NCBI GenBank assembly: GCA_030248225.1
Contig: JASANE010028091.1
Coordinates: 1-64,000 of the forward strand
Source: Trileptium ribeirensis
Taxonomy: Eukaryota > Nematoda > Enoplea > Enoplida > Thoracostomopsidae
Direction of reading: 5' to 3'
DNA length: 64,000 nt
Position numbers and translations under genes: made by a program. Shown in pieces: positions 1 through 12,190 of the stretch. The number at the start of each line of letters is the position of its first letter. Positions within the stretch are counted from its first letter, which is position 1. The notes under the pieces are model-generated. The model ran no database searches, had not been told where the DNA came from, and worked only from the letters and a program-made list of their open reading frames with translations.

Positions 1-2369
1 ACTGTCGTTGCTTGATATCCAGCGCACGGTTTGTCAATTGTGTTTCACAACTGAGTGTGGCTGTGTTGTTTGAAACGAGTGTCTGCTTTTGCTTTATTCT
101 TTGAACCAGTTGTATCAAACAACAAACAGAAACTCAACGTTAGACAATATTAGATAATTGCCTTTTACACCACCCATCATCTTATCCGCCTAGACCAAAG
201 TCTAGTACCTGTTTAACGCATAGGTACTGTGAAGCAATTGAGGCTGAGTCCCTTGCCCAAGGAGATTAGCGCGACCACTGTATTCGAACTCCTGACTTCA
301 CGATTATGAAGCAAGCGCTCTAACCGCTCGGCGCGACCACTTGCTCTAAAACAGCTTGCTCTAAATTCCGCTCCATGTATATATAAGATGTAATACAAAA
401 TGTTATTTTATTTAAATTATCTTGCTAGCGTTTCTTAAAATTCTGCGTGTATATTTAAACGTTAATTCTATCGCAGTATAATTTTCGCGCATTTTTAATT
501 CATCAAAAATAGGAAGACATTTCTACGATTTGGACTTTATATTTTACAAAAACCAATTCGTTTTGCGGTGACAATGATAGTTGTTTGCGACGTTAGTTTT
601 TCAAAATGCTACGTTAAATACACTGTCGTTGCTTAATATCCAGCGCACGGTTTGTCAATTGTGTTTCACAACTGAGTGTGGCTGTGTTGTTTGAAACGAG
701 TGTCTGCTTTTGCTTTATTCTTTGAACCAGTTGTATCAAACAACAAACAGAAACTCAAAGTTAGACAATATTAGATTTCAACTTGATTTGAATATCTGAA
801 AACGAATAATTTGTCAAAACAAGACATCACTTCAACTCAGCGACGTAAAGAAATATTCTTTACGAAAAAATAAATATTTCAGCGACGTCTTTTGTTCGAA
901 AGAAAACAATATAACAAAAATGTTAGCGTTCGCCGATGTTTACGAAACACACAGTATGGCGCAAGATGAAGTGTTGAATAGAGTTTTGCCGGACGTTTAA
1001 CCGATGACAAAAGAAATACCGGTTATAATTTTTGTATATAGGTATGTAACATTATAAAATCCTAGATAGACACGTGAATGCCAATACGTAATTATATAGA
1101 TAGACAAGGATATAAGATAGATTATCTGGAAGTGGACAATTATAGTGTGAGTTTCCGCTTCATTCCAAGCTCTTTACCTTCTGAACAAGAAGGTTCAAAA
1201 ATGCAGTGTAAAATGATAGTACGATAGCAATAAATAAACAATATGAATGAATAGTTCAGCTTATGAAAAATGGAATTGGAAAAACTTCAACGTCACCATT
1301 TGATCAGTGAGCAGCGAGGCAGCAAAAGCCGGGGGCATTATAATATGAAGGGGTCTAGTTTTCAAAGCATTGTAATTTTCGTATTTTAATAAAATTTGAT
1401 TGATGGCTGCCGTATTGCTACTCTAATAAGATGATATTTTCGATAGTAAACTATTCACTAGCAAAGGATTGGAAAATCCTTTGGTGTTAAATAAGAATAA
1501 AACAGTTTGGAAGGTTATATTAGTGAAAGTAGTATCGTGACAAGATCACGGATGTCTTTGCGTTAATGAATACTGTAAGTTTAATAATTTTGGCTCGGAG
1601 ACTGCCGAATATGTTCATGTGGACATTTTGTAAAAATATATGATTCTCAGAGCAGTATGCTATGGAATGCTATTTAATTTTACATCAAGCGTAATATAAC
1701 AAAATATAAACAATATAGTTCCCTGACCATTGAAGTGGTTTGTATTCATATAAATTACCTTTCTTATCCCATCACATAATGTGTTGTGGGATAATGCTTA
1801 ATACTGGATACTATAATGCATTTCCAACTACTGTTGCGCGTGTATAGTGCACTAAATTCTCAATCTTTGTATCAAATCCATAGATTTTTGCAAAAAGAGA
1901 AATTAATATATTTCGTTGTAAAGATATAGTGTCCTAGTTGTGCCTTTTACTAATTCTGATTATATTCAAGCTAAAGGTAAGACGCCGTCGATTCAATCTA
2001 ATTTCCAGCATTCGTTTATTAATTTGGTATATCGAGTGGCGATTAATTTAGTTTTTTATTACATGGCTAGGCTTCATGGTTTGAAATTTAGCTTTCTCGC
2101 CTTGACTTTTTATCATTATTAAATAAAGCCCAATTTTTAAGGTAGCTTGAAATTCACTGAGGGTTTGTATAATATATGTATGACCACAATATTGTTCACT
2201 GTATACCAAAAAGATTTGAAATTTCTGTCATATTTATCGAGTATGATTTTAGTAAGACATCTGATCTATGTAAATTGAATACACTGCAGCAGTGGTCTAA
2301 CAGATATTTGCAGTTGTGACTCAAATTTCAATTGATTTAAGCTGCTTCAGCGACTATCAAAGACACGTG
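1..2369 (+). repeat. Left arm of a giant inverted repeat
   Basis: This stretch is the reverse complement of about 3567-5935; paired positions sum to about 5935-5936 throughout. The differences I could find are few: single substitutions near 14, 171 and 561, and one inserted base near 1613. Identity therefore looks above 99 percent. The arm starts before base 1, because the right arm continues past 5935 as a second tandem unit. Homology stops just after the GACTATCAA at 2352-2360, where the next bases still resemble each other weakly. The arm contains a 621-bp unit (about 154-774) with a tRNA-like sequence, a preceding partial unit (1-153) and a member of a dispersed repeat family (about 1926-2011). 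The 60-codon frame inside it shows no domain and is probably chance. Confidence 0.93.
268..339 (-). pseudogene. tRNA-like sequence in 621-bp unit (left arm copy)
   Basis: On the - strand the sequence has a box A-like GAGCGGTTAGAGCG, a loop-like TTCATAATC (CAT anticodon position) and a box B-like GAGTTCGAATAC. The T stem and acceptor stem do not pair properly, and GTGGTCGCGC occurs as a direct repeat on both sides. It is best read as a degenerate tRNA or tRNA-derived SINE head, not a functional tRNA. The same sequence occurs at 5597-5668 and 6218-6289. Confidence 0.5.
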
Positions 2370-3566
2370 CGTACGCTACTCGTTTTATTTCCATCTGCAA
2401 TGTTTATTTTAAAGGCGTTTACGTTATTATGTCAATATTATGCCCTCAAAGCGTAATACTCGCTCCAATTGTTTCGCCTTTATGTAGCATCTTGCATCGG
2501 TTAGCATTTCATTCATTGAACATAATATATCTGATTACGCAGTACTTTTGTTTGAAATTATCTCTGCATATATAACTGTAGACTACAATATGTACAAATG
2601 CTTATTATGCGTATAAAATTTACAGCAATTGACAGTAATTTCAAACCCTTAAAATAATAAATAAGTTTATTAATAAAAAGCACATTGGTACAAACCCGAG
2701 AGTCAGCGTAACAAAATTTAGGTCAAGTCTTAAGGCGAGACAATGTGACGGCGATTTCGGGGGTTTGAACAGCCAATTTTTACAAGCATGTTTTTTACTT
2801 TCAAGCTAGTTTTCAACAAGGTACCGTTAATGACGCTAAAAATAAGTTACAGTGACTCTAAACTCCAAATTTGAGTTTGAAAATGTTATGTTGCAATATT
2901 TACCAGCGATAATTGCACGAAAATGAGTTATGCCGATAGCAATAGTGCTGAATACCAAAGCAACTACAGCCTTACAACGACTAATTATTAAATATGAGCT
3001 TGTTCACTGTTCCAGTCACTGACTGAATGAATCAGAATTATAGTGCAGAGAGCAAGCCGTCATGATTTATTTTGTTTTGCTTTAACTTAAAATATTTCTT
3101 TCTACTTCTTAAGCTAATACGGCATGGTTGTACAACCGGATTTACAACAGCTGGAGGGCGAGCAATAGAGTATTAAAGCTAATATCCACAACGCACCTAC
3201 AACGTGTTAGTTACGCCCGTAAGCACAGACGCAACGCAGTGTTTCTTATTATAAATACGTAGTAAACATCAAAACTAAACATCAAGATATATTTTATTCC
3301 TATATAATAAATATAGGTTCATATTTTGACTAGTAATATGTACCGGTGCGTTTCAACGTCAGCTCGAACACGAAAATTAATCAGTGTATTTAATTCAGTC
3401 TCGTTAGAATTTGGCCGTAATACATGAGGGTCTGATCAATGGGCTTTGTGAGCCATTCATAGGAGGAAAATTTTGATATGCTAGCATGGGCGTAGCTATG
3501 AAAACATTTCGGGGAGGAATGGTCTGACCCAGGCCGAGATCTTATGTCGCTTCGTTCCTCCCGGCG
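2370..3566. other. Spacer of the giant inverted repeat
   Basis: This is unique, AT-rich sequence between the two arms. I see no coding domain, RNA gene or terminal repeats in it. The open frame at 3390-3620 on the - strand crosses the arm boundary and has no recognisable motif. A simple foldback element would often have a smaller or element-encoded loop; this one seems non-coding. Confidence 0.5.
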
Positions 3567-5935
3567 CGCGTGTTTTTGATAGTCGCTGAAGCAGCTTAAA
3601 TCAATTGAAATTTGAGTCACAACTGCAAATATCTGTTAGACCACTGCTGCAGTGTATTCAATTTACATAGATCAGATGTCTTACTAAAATCATACTCGAT
3701 AAATATGACAGAAATTTCAAATCTTTTTGGTATACAGTGAACAATATTGTGGTCATACATATATTATACAAACCCTCAGTGAATTTCAAGCTACCTTAAA
3801 AATTGGGCTTTATTTAATAATGATAAAAAGTCAAGGCGAGAAAGCTAAATTTCAAACCATGAAGCCTAGCCATGTAATAAAAAACTAAATTAATCGCCAC
3901 TCGATATACCAAATTAATAAACGAATGCTGGAAATTAGATTGAATCGACGGCGTCTTACCTTTAGCTTGAATATAATCAGAATTAGTAAAAGGCACAACT
4001 AGGACACTATATCTTTACAACGAAATATATTAATTTCTCTTTTTGCAAAAATCTATGGATTTGATACAAAGATTGAGAATTTAGTGCACTATACACGCGC
4101 AACAGTAGTTGGAAATGCATTATAGTATCCAGTATTAAGCATTATCCCACAACACATTATGTGATGGGATAAGAAAGGTAATTTATATGAATACAAACCA
4201 CTTCAATGGTCAGGGAACTATATTGTTTATATTTTGTTATATTACGCTTGATGTAAAATTAAATAGCATTCCATAGCATACTGCTCTGAGAATCATATAT
4301 TTTTACAAAATGTCCACATGAAATATTCGGCAGTCTCCGAGCCAAAATTATTAAACTTACAGTATTCATTAACGCAAAGACATCCGTGATCTTGTCACGA
4401 TACTACTTTCACTAATATAACCTTCCAAACTGTTTTATTCTTATTTAACACCAAAGGATTTTCCAATCCTTTGCTAGTGAATAGTTTACTATCGAAAATA
4501 TCATCTTATTAGAGTAGCAATACGGCAGCCATCAATCAAATTTTATTAAAATACGAAAATTACAATGCTTTGAAAACTAGACCCCTTCATATTATAATGC
4601 CCCCGGCTTTTGCTGCCTCGCTGCTCACTGATCAAATGGTGACGTTGAAGTTTTTCCAATTCCATTTTTCATAAGCTGAACTATTCATTCATATTGTTTA
4701 TTTATTGCTATCGTACTATCATTTTACACTGCATTTTTGAACCTTCTTGTTCAGAAGGTAAAGAGCTTGGAATGAAGCGGAAACTCACACTATAATTGTC
4801 CACTTCCAGATAATCTATCTTATATCCTTGTCTATCTATATAATTACGTATTGGCATTCACGTGTCTATCTAGGATTTTATAATGTTACATACCTATATA
4901 CAAAAATTATAACCGGTATTTCTTTTGTCATCGGTTAAACGTCCGGCAAAACTCTATTCAACACTTCATCTTGCGCCATACTGTGTGTTTCGTAAACATC
5001 GGCGAACGCTAACATTTTTGTTATATTGTTTTCTTTCGAACAAAAGACGTCGCTGAAATATTTATTTTTTCGTAAAGAATATTTCTTTACGTCGCTGAGT
5101 TGAAGTGATGTCTTGTTTTGACAAATTATTCGTTTTCAGATATTCAAATCAAGTTGAAATCTAATATTGTCTAACTTTGAGTTTCTGTTTGTTGTTTGAT
5201 ACAACTGGTTCAAAGAATAAAGCAAAAGCAGACACTCGTTTCAAACAACACAGCCACACTCAGTTGTGAAACACAATTGACAAACCGTGCGCTGGATATT
5301 AAGCAACGACAGTGTATTTAACGTAGCATTTTGAAAAACTAACGTCGCAAACAACTATCATTGTCACCGCAAGACGAATTGGTTTTTGTAAAATATAAAG
5401 TCCAAATCGTAGAAATGTCTTCCTATTTTTGATGAATTAAAAATGCGCGAAAATTATACTGCGATAGAATTAACGTTTAAATATACACGCAGAATTTTAA
5501 GAAACGCTAGCAAGATAATTTAAATAAAATAACATTTTGTATTACATCTTATATATACATGGAGCGGAATTTAGAGCAAGCTGTTTTAGAGCAAGTGGTC
5601 GCGCCGAGCGGTTAGAGCGCTTGCTTCATAATCGTGAAGTCAGGAGTTCGAATACAGTGGTCGCGCTAATCTCCTTGGGCAAGGGACTCAGCCTCAATTG
5701 CTTCACAGTACCTATGCGTTAAACAGGTACTAGACTTTGGTCTAGGCGGATAAGATGATGGGTGGTGTAAAGGGCAATTATCTAATATTGTCTAACGTTG
5801 AGTTTCTGTTTGTTGTTTGATACAACTGGTTCAAAGAATAAAGCAAAAGCAGACACTCGTTTCAAACAACACAGCCACACTCAGTTGTGAAACACAATTG
5901 ACAAACCGTGCGCTGGATATTAAGCAACGACAGTG
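3567..5935 (-). repeat. Right arm of the giant inverted repeat
   Basis: This is the inverted partner of 1-2369. Its inner edge lies near 3567, just before the TTGATAGTC at 3576-3584. The arm ends in tandem 621-bp units that extend beyond the part pairable within this window, so the true palindrome may be longer. Transcripts crossing both arms would form a hairpin of more than 2 kb. An assembly artefact joining two haplotypes head to head is an alternative, but the arms differ by scattered substitutions and the 1.2-kb spacer is unique. Confidence 0.93.
5597..5668 (+). pseudogene. tRNA-like sequence in 621-bp unit (copy 1)
   Basis: It is identical in content to 268-339 in the opposite orientation. 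Box A-like GAGCGGTTAGAGCG and box B-like GAGTTCGAATAC sit about the right distance apart for an internal Pol III promoter. The stems are broken, so a mature tRNA is unlikely. Confidence 0.5.
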
Positions 5936-6217
5936 TATTTAACGTAGCATTTTGAAAAACTAACGTCGCAAACAACTATCATTGTCACCGCAAGACGAAT
6001 TGGTTTTTGTAAAATATAAAGTCCAAATCGTAGTAATGTCTTCCTATTTTTGATGAATTAAAAATGCGCGAAAATTATACTGCGATAGAGTTAACGTTTA
6101 AATATACACGCAGAATTTTAAGAAACGCTAGCAAGATAATTTAAATAAAATAACATTTTGTATTACATCTTATATATACATGGAGCGGAATTTAGAGCAA
6201 GCTGTTTTAGAGCAAGT

Positions 6218-6289
6218 GGTCGCGCCGAGCGGTTAGAGCGCTTGCTTCATAATCGTGAAGTCAGGAGTTCGAATACAGTGGTCGCGCTA
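6218..6289 (+). pseudogene. tRNA-like sequence in 621-bp unit (copy 2)
   Basis: This is the third copy of the same tRNA-like sequence, 621 bp downstream of the previous one, with the same boxes and the same broken stems. Confidence 0.5.
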
Positions 6290-6402
6290 ATCTCCTTGGG
6301 CAAGGGACTCAGCCTCAATTGCTTCGCAGTACCTATGCGTTAAACAGGTACTAGACTTTGGTCTAGGCGGATAAGATGATGGGTGGTGTAAAGGGCAATT
6401 AT

Positions 6403-7324
6403 CATGGCCAGCCTACACACAATGCTTCGGCATAATAACCTGGAATGTCACCTAGTGCCAATTGCATGTTTATCCTTTTAAGCTGTTTTATAAATATGTA
6501 AACTTCGGATAAAAATGAGTGTGAATTTAAGGAGTGCATAATAGTGTTGAACAATAAGACTGGCTTGTCTGGTAATAAATAATTTTGTTGTTGTAAAATT
6601 TTCATAGAATCAAAGTTTCAATACTTAAAAATTCTATTTACGGAAATGTGTCACAGCAATTTGCATAACCTTCGCGGATCACAATGTTACAAGCATCATA
6701 TAGCCTAAGCAAAAGGTAGTTTGCGGCAGCAACCCCTAAAAGTTATCCTAAACAGGCTTATCTCTACCGCGGAAATGCTCAACTTTATGGTAAATGACAC
6801 GGTCCATTTTGATTTCAGCATTTGTACTTTACAAGTACTGCCTTATGTTCTTCCTGTATCAAGAGAGGTATCTACATTCGCTTACAAGAACAGTATTAGC
6901 AATAGATAGAATTTGGAGAAATTAAGCCAAGTTTTCATGATCGCGTGTGCTATTCTAAAACGTCATTGAACAAAAGTTTTGTTCCAATGTTCCAACTTCA
7001 GAAAATTCAGCGCATTACAGCTGCATAAATGCACATTTATCCGAATGATAGCGAAACTATTCACATTACATATAAATTTAGCTATCATGCTCAACAGGAG
7101 AAAGTTTCAACCGTCACTGATGGTAATGAGTCGAATGAACATCGCAGCTTCCAAGATTGTACAGACAGATATCGAATAGACTACAAACATAATGCTTAAA
7201 GTTGTTATTTGTTCTGCGGTTTTGACTTTTTTAAATACGATTTCACTTTTAACCGGTACTAGGCATTATATATATTATGAAAACGTGATTCATCAATATT
7301 TATGTCATATAATATAATCATACG
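6403..7324. other. Unique sequence, nothing recognised
   Basis: The tandem repeat ends at GGGCAATTATC and unique sequence follows. Short open frames (6402-6605 -, 6721-6909 +, 6979-7179 +) have no motif, no splice context and a random composition. No RNA gene or repeat was seen. Confidence 0.4.
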
Positions 7325-7700
7325 TGTACGAGGCCTGAAGTCTATATGGGAATAGTGGATGCTCTGGGAGTGGGGTGCAGGCCTTCGGCTCCGGGAGGAA
7401 CAGCGCATCGGCGGCGAGTCGCCAGGGGAATAAATTTAAGAAATCTTTCAGGACTCGCAATTTTTCAATTTTTGCCAATTTTCCCCAGAATCCTTGCCAA
7501 CTATCACCCGATATTTGGTAATTTTCCCTCAACATTTCCCAATTTTTCCAAAAATTTCCGCGCATCTTAGACGCGTGACGGGAGCAGCTTGTCGGCGGAG
7601 TCTCAGGGGATCGGATTGCCTCCCTGAGGCGAATCAGCGTCACGTCTTTGGAGAGGGGATCGAACAGGGATGCGATCATCAATGAGGGTAATCCCCTCTC
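7325..7700. repeat. AT-tract repeat with GC-rich flanks
   Basis: A core of TTTTGCCAATTTTCCCC-like and TTTCCCAATTTTTCC-like phrases (about 7455-7565) is flanked by GC-rich segments. The same style of core is seen at 8233-8520, 19978-20100 and, in reverse, 20640-20740, so this is a dispersed non-coding repeat class. The overlapping 125-codon and 74-codon frames are explained by the biased composition and are not called as genes. Confidence 0.5.
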
Positions 7701-8154
7701 CCCTATGAAAATGTATGCGTGTAATGCGCACTATACTGCAATGCTACAAACAAACAAGTCAGGGACACTAGTATTTATCCGGACTGTCACCAATTTGGAT
7801 TCATGAACCTTTATCGTTGATGTTTTAGCACACAACAATTATTTCAACTGCTGTCGTCGTCTAAAGCTCCGGAGCTTCACCGCAAAATTGATATATATAT
7901 ATAAATATGGTCGTTATCGTTTTGTCACCAACCAAATATCCTCGCGAGACTCAGCCACTATAGACCACTTATTTTTCTAATTGAAAGTGACGTTTCTATT
8001 CTCTTAAACCACGAAATGATAGTCGATTAGCATAACCACACCGTCGTTGAAGAATATCAACATGACTGTTGACATGTGCCTGCAGGAGTTGATAATTATT
8101 TTTGTTTGCAATGTCCTGCGCTTTGAAGCCGTCTTTGAGCAAAAACTAGGCATA

Positions 8155-8645
8155 TCATAGGTGTTGAATGTCGGTCGGCGTAGTTGTGGAGGATAGTCTC
8201 CGGAGGAGGGTACACGGGGGGATTATTGAAATAATTTTTAGAAACTCAAAAGTTTACCCGATTTTGCTAAAATTTTCTCCAAGGTTTGTCAATTGCCAGC
8301 AAATTTTTCCTAATTCGTCTATTTCAAATATTTAGGAACTGAAAAGTTTTGCCAATTTTGCTAAAATTGTCCCCAAGTTTTGTCAGTTTGCTATAAATTT
8401 TTCCAATTTTCTCGATTTGAAATTTTTAGGAACTTAGAAGTTTTCCAACTTTTGCTAATATTTTCCCACTGTGCCATAAATTTTTCCAAATTTTCCCTAT
8501 TGCTGTTAGTTTGCCCAAAATTTCGCAGCCGCTTGGTGCGACCGTGACTAGTGGAAATACTAGAGGAGTTTGGCCGAGTCAGACCCAAAGGGTGGTCTGT
8601 TCGGGGTGTGCGGTAACGTCTTCGACACCTATACCGTATATACAT
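8155..8645. mobile_element. Non-autonomous TIR element with a triplicated AT core
   Basis: The ends form a short imperfect inverted repeat: ATAGGTGTTGAATG at about 8157 and the reverse complement of CTTCGACACCTATA at about 8620-8635, possibly flanked by a TA duplication. The inside holds three diverged copies of a 94-bp unit, with the TAGRAACT phrase at 8239, 8333 and 8427. There is no coding capacity, so this is MITE-like. A related unit occurs at 19978-20070 and a related right end at about 20218 (ATCGACACCTG). The superfamily is undetermined. Confidence 0.5.
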
Positions 8646-9827
8646 AAACGACGTACAAATTCTTCGTTTAATTAATTACATAGGTACAGATTAGTATATT
8701 GTGGTTACGCATTGTGGTAGTGTTATTAAAACAGCATAGGAAGGACCAGAAGTACTTATATAAATGCCAGTCAGTCTCAAAGTGTATCCGCTGATGATGG
8801 GTTGAGCCAGATGACTCAGATGGTCCATTATGTATTCTGTACTCCAGCTACGACGCCAATATTACGTTCAAAATCCAGACTAATTACATTCCATGGAATT
8901 TATTGTAATAAAACCCCAATATATATGGTTTCCATAAAACCGTTTTCAGCTTACATCGTTGCCATTTTTACACTAGGCTTGATACTGCAGTTATACCGTA
9001 CTGGATAAAATAATCCTAGCCAGAGTAAAAGATTTACCTGCTCCAATATTATGAAATGTATAATTTATCGTAAAAAACCACGAATTGCATATTTATATTT
9101 AGTCATAAAGTTTCTGCGACATCCTTGTTCTATACTAGGCAACATTGGTATTTTAACAAATTATTTCTATGATATTTTAACATTTCATTGTCATACCAGA
9201 TATATATTACAGGTATATCTTTGTAAAGTACGGAATGTGACTTAATACATAACAGCGCCAATTTGTTTGAAATATAAACTCAGATTACTTTTGTTAAATG
9301 TAGTCGTGAAATGTTTAATTTTCACGTTGACAAAATTGCAAGCTTCAAATTCAAGCATACTGGGCATAACAATAATCCTCTTAGTGCTGTATTAATACGC
9401 AAGCTTGTTTTTATCTAATAGTTTAACTGTGTTACTAGTATTCGCACCTCGTATCATCGAGTTTGTGATAAGTTTACTGTAAACTAACTTTTATGTAATG
9501 AAACAAGTACAGATAAACGTCTTAAAAGCAGAACCATAGACAAAAATGTTCCAGGTAAATGAACACATGACAGGGTTGAAGAAAACTAGTTTAGATATAT
9601 GAATGCCTAAAATACGTTAATTTTTTACATATATTTTTATAATCACAAAAAAGCTACACAAATCGCTTATACAAGGGCACCTCGGTTGGCGAAATCTCAT
9701 TTCGGTAAAAATGGTACAATTCTATTTGAAAAACTAAACTAACAAAAAATATTACGACATACTAACGCCGAAACAAATGTAATTAGAACTTCCTTATATT
9801 ATTCTCAGTTAAGTTTGATTCAGAAAG
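8646..9827. other. Unique sequence, nothing recognised
   Basis: AT-rich sequence with short random frames (8802-9008 and 9051-9245, both +) that lack any domain. A small perfect hairpin, CGAAATCTCATTTCG, occurs at about 9687-9701. Otherwise I see nothing. Confidence 0.35.
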
Positions 9828-9935
9828 AAATGGAAATTCGTTTGGATCGCCAGCATCGCACCTTCAGCATGGACGTAGCCAAAAGATTTATAAAAGGCAC
9901 AACCAGAGGATGTCTATATTTTGGGTACAAAATGG
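9828..9935 (+). repeat. Dispersed repeat family A, copy
   Basis: The phrase pattern GGAAATTxGxTTGxAxCG, then a GTCGxACCTTCAG-like phrase, then AAAAGGCACAACxAG is shared with 3925-4010 (and its inverted copy at 1926-2011), 39970-40068 and 48155-48265. The copies are diverged, and two share the upstream phrase AAACGCCACAA. The reading frame is broken in some copies, so this is a repeat and not a protein motif. Its ends are not defined. Confidence 0.6.
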
Positions 9936-10488
9936 TACTTTGAGTTATCATTCTGTTTCATACAATACGAGTCTAACATAAAAAATTACCAATTTTTTCG
10001 AATCTATAGCAGTAAAGTCCCAACTGTAGCTGGGGGGATTTTATAGTATAAACGGTCTCATTCAGTGGCTAAATACAGTGTTACACCGCAAGCAGAATAA
10101 AGACCTAACACCATATTGCGCGTTCTAATTAAACAAATTAATATCTAGTGTTGCGGTGTGTGAATGAACCAATAATAGTAATAATAATTAATAATAACCG
10201 TTTCGCTATTTATTATAGTTGTGGGGAGTCGATTCGCTGCCAAAATTTGATGATCCATAAAGTAAATAATTGCGACGGAATTGTAAGAATTGGTCTTCAA
10301 TTTTATAATTTATTATTTCAATGATTAATTTGAAGCATTATAACGAGCAATGTGTAGTAGTTGTTAGCCATGAAAATGCTGGGCCAAGGTTCAGCGACCA
10401 CCTTTATTAGAACAATAGTAGACTCAGTATTGTTGTAGTATATTGGTTCCATTTACAACAGTAAAGTGTAGTGGTTGTAGTGTTGACA

Positions 10489-10890
10489 TTGTCAAATTAT
10501 GTAACAATACAGCATAATCATCAATTTGTCTACAACTCGTCCAACTCATCTCTCGTTGCACACGAGTGACTATGGGATATTGTGGATAAATGAATTTCTT
10601 TTGGATACAATTCCATACGTTAAAAATCTATGTTCCAAAAAGATTTCGTTGAAAAGGGGTAATATATGAGTAAAACATAGAATACAGTCAATTGTCAAAT
10701 TATGTAACAATACAGCATAATCATCAATTTGTCTACAACTCGTCCAACTCATCTCTCGTTGCACACGAGTGACCGTGGGATATTGTGGATAAACGAATTT
10801 GTTTTGGAAATTATTCCATAGGTTAAAAATCTATGTTCCAAAAAGATTTCGTTGAAAAGGGGTAATATATGAGTAAAATATCGAATATCG
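10489..10890 (+). repeat. Tandem duplication, 203-bp period
   Basis: The sequence from TTGTCAAATTATGTAAC at 10489 begins again at 10692. It runs through the phrases CTCTCGTTGCACACGAGTG and GTTGAAAAGGGGTAATATA with a few substitutions. It is recent, non-coding and simple, and contains no gene. Confidence 0.9.
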
Positions 10891-11029
10891 GTATAATGTC
10901 AAGTTGTCCTCACACAGGTACAATTAGAATTATTATAATGATAAAAACATTTGTAACGCGCCTCTTTCGCATAAGCGTGACAAAAGCGGTGGAAATGAAT
11001 GTCAATTAATAAGTCAGATGCTACAAAAA

Positions 11030-12190
11030 TTCATTGTGAAGTAGTTGGGAACAGATGAGTTTTCAGTTCGGATTTGAATTCGGATAAATCAAGGTTTGGA
11101 TTTCGCAAAATACTTGGTAAGGTGTTCCATTCCGATGGTCCCAGAAAACAAAAACTATTCTTTTTTGTTACGTCGATTCGAAGTATTCGCTTATTGGCAA
11201 GCTGGGCCGCTGACGATTGGTTTAACATATCAACAACATAAGATAGGGTGTTACTACTTAACGCAGTAAATGAGCAGAAGTAACTTGTACTTAATTCGCC
11301 GATCTAGTGACAACCAGTGTAGTTACCTCAAGACGAGGCTTATATGATGGTGTCGCCGAGTACCGGAAACCATTCTGGCCGCAGTGTGCAGAAGACGACG
11401 AAATGGCGGAAGGTAAACCGACTGTAGACCACCATACAGTGCATTACAATAGTCGATTCGAGACATGACGAAAGCCCTGGAGATTGAATGAGTTGGACCA
11501 ACATCCAGGCTGTTTCAAAGTCTTTCCGTTTCTCGTACATGCCACGTACAAAATCCTGCCAATTCTACGATATGTCAATTTGTGTCACATGTAACGCCTA
11601 ATATCTTTATTGTCTCAGTGGGATTTTTTCGCGGCATCTCCAAAATCTAGCGATAGGCCGACAAAAATATATGAGTCCAGTTTTCGATTTGTTCAACTTT
11701 AATTTGTTGTTACAAAACCAAGTGTTCAAATAAACAAGCAAATTCAGCACCGATGTCACAACCAGAGGTTCGGCACCGCTATAAAAGAATTATATATCTG
11801 AATGTCATCATATACCTATGAATATTGAAGCCAGCCGCAGTCACGATTTCGATAACCGGATCAAGGAAGACGTTGAAAAGGACTGGCCCAATGACGCTGC
11901 TTTGCGAGACCCTACTCCGTGACGCTGTAGTCCTTGACGTTGTTCTCCCAAGTTGCGTTGCTAGACCGTTGTGTTACGTTGCTGTCCTAGACGCGTTGCT
12001 TCTTGTTTGTCAAGTAAGATTCGAACAACTTCTGGGAGGAAGATGACACACCTATATCGTGAAGTCGTTGCAGCATTGTTGTATAATCAATTGTGTCAAA
12101 ACCAGCAGATACATCCAGGCGGATGAGCAAAGTAACTTGTTTTCTTGATAAAGCTGACTTATTATGAGCGAAGGCTAAGCTTAACCTTAA
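11030..12190 (-). pseudogene. L2-like non-LTR retrotransposon relic (RT to C-terminus)
   Basis: Read on the - strand, conceptual fragments follow the order expected of an L2-type LINE. First comes an RT segment with LDVSAGFDTID (12110-12070 region; the usual LDLSAAFDT motif with its aspartates), then LQRLHDIGVS and SYLTNKKQRV. After a frameshift come GPVLFNVFLDPVIEIVTAAG and a YDDIQIY box (about 11785-11805; the catalytic YxDD region). Next is a SRIDYCNALYGGLQ segment (11480-11430) and finally FLGPSEWNTLPS and FKSELKTHLF at the C-terminus (11031-11160). Several stops and frame changes show that it is dead. The class is inferred from motif wording; a close relative such as CR1 or Rex cannot be excluded. 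Confidence 0.82.

Larger units (their letters stand above)
5161..6402 (+). repeat. Two tandem copies of a 621-bp unit
   Basis: The segment starting CTAATATTGTCTAAC at 5161 starts again at 5782, giving a 621-bp period. Copy one is 5161-5781 and copy two is 5782 to about 6402. The copies differ by isolated substitutions (for example in the GTAGAAATG versus GTAGTAATG region, and ACAGTACC versus GCAGTACC near 6327). The inverted counterpart in the left arm is about 154-774, preceded by a partial copy at 1-153. Each full copy carries one tRNA-like sequence. The two 61-codon frames here (5537-5722 and 6158-6343) run through the tRNA-like sequence and are not credible genes. Confidence 0.92.

Noticed and set aside
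1940..2122. 60-codon open frame, duplicated inverted at 3814-3996
   Set aside because: Its duplication is explained by the inverted repeat, and part of it is dispersed repeat family A. No domain.
5597..5668. Functional tRNA-Met (CAT loop)
   Set aside because: The acceptor, anticodon and T stems do not pair; only box A- and box B-like sequences remain.
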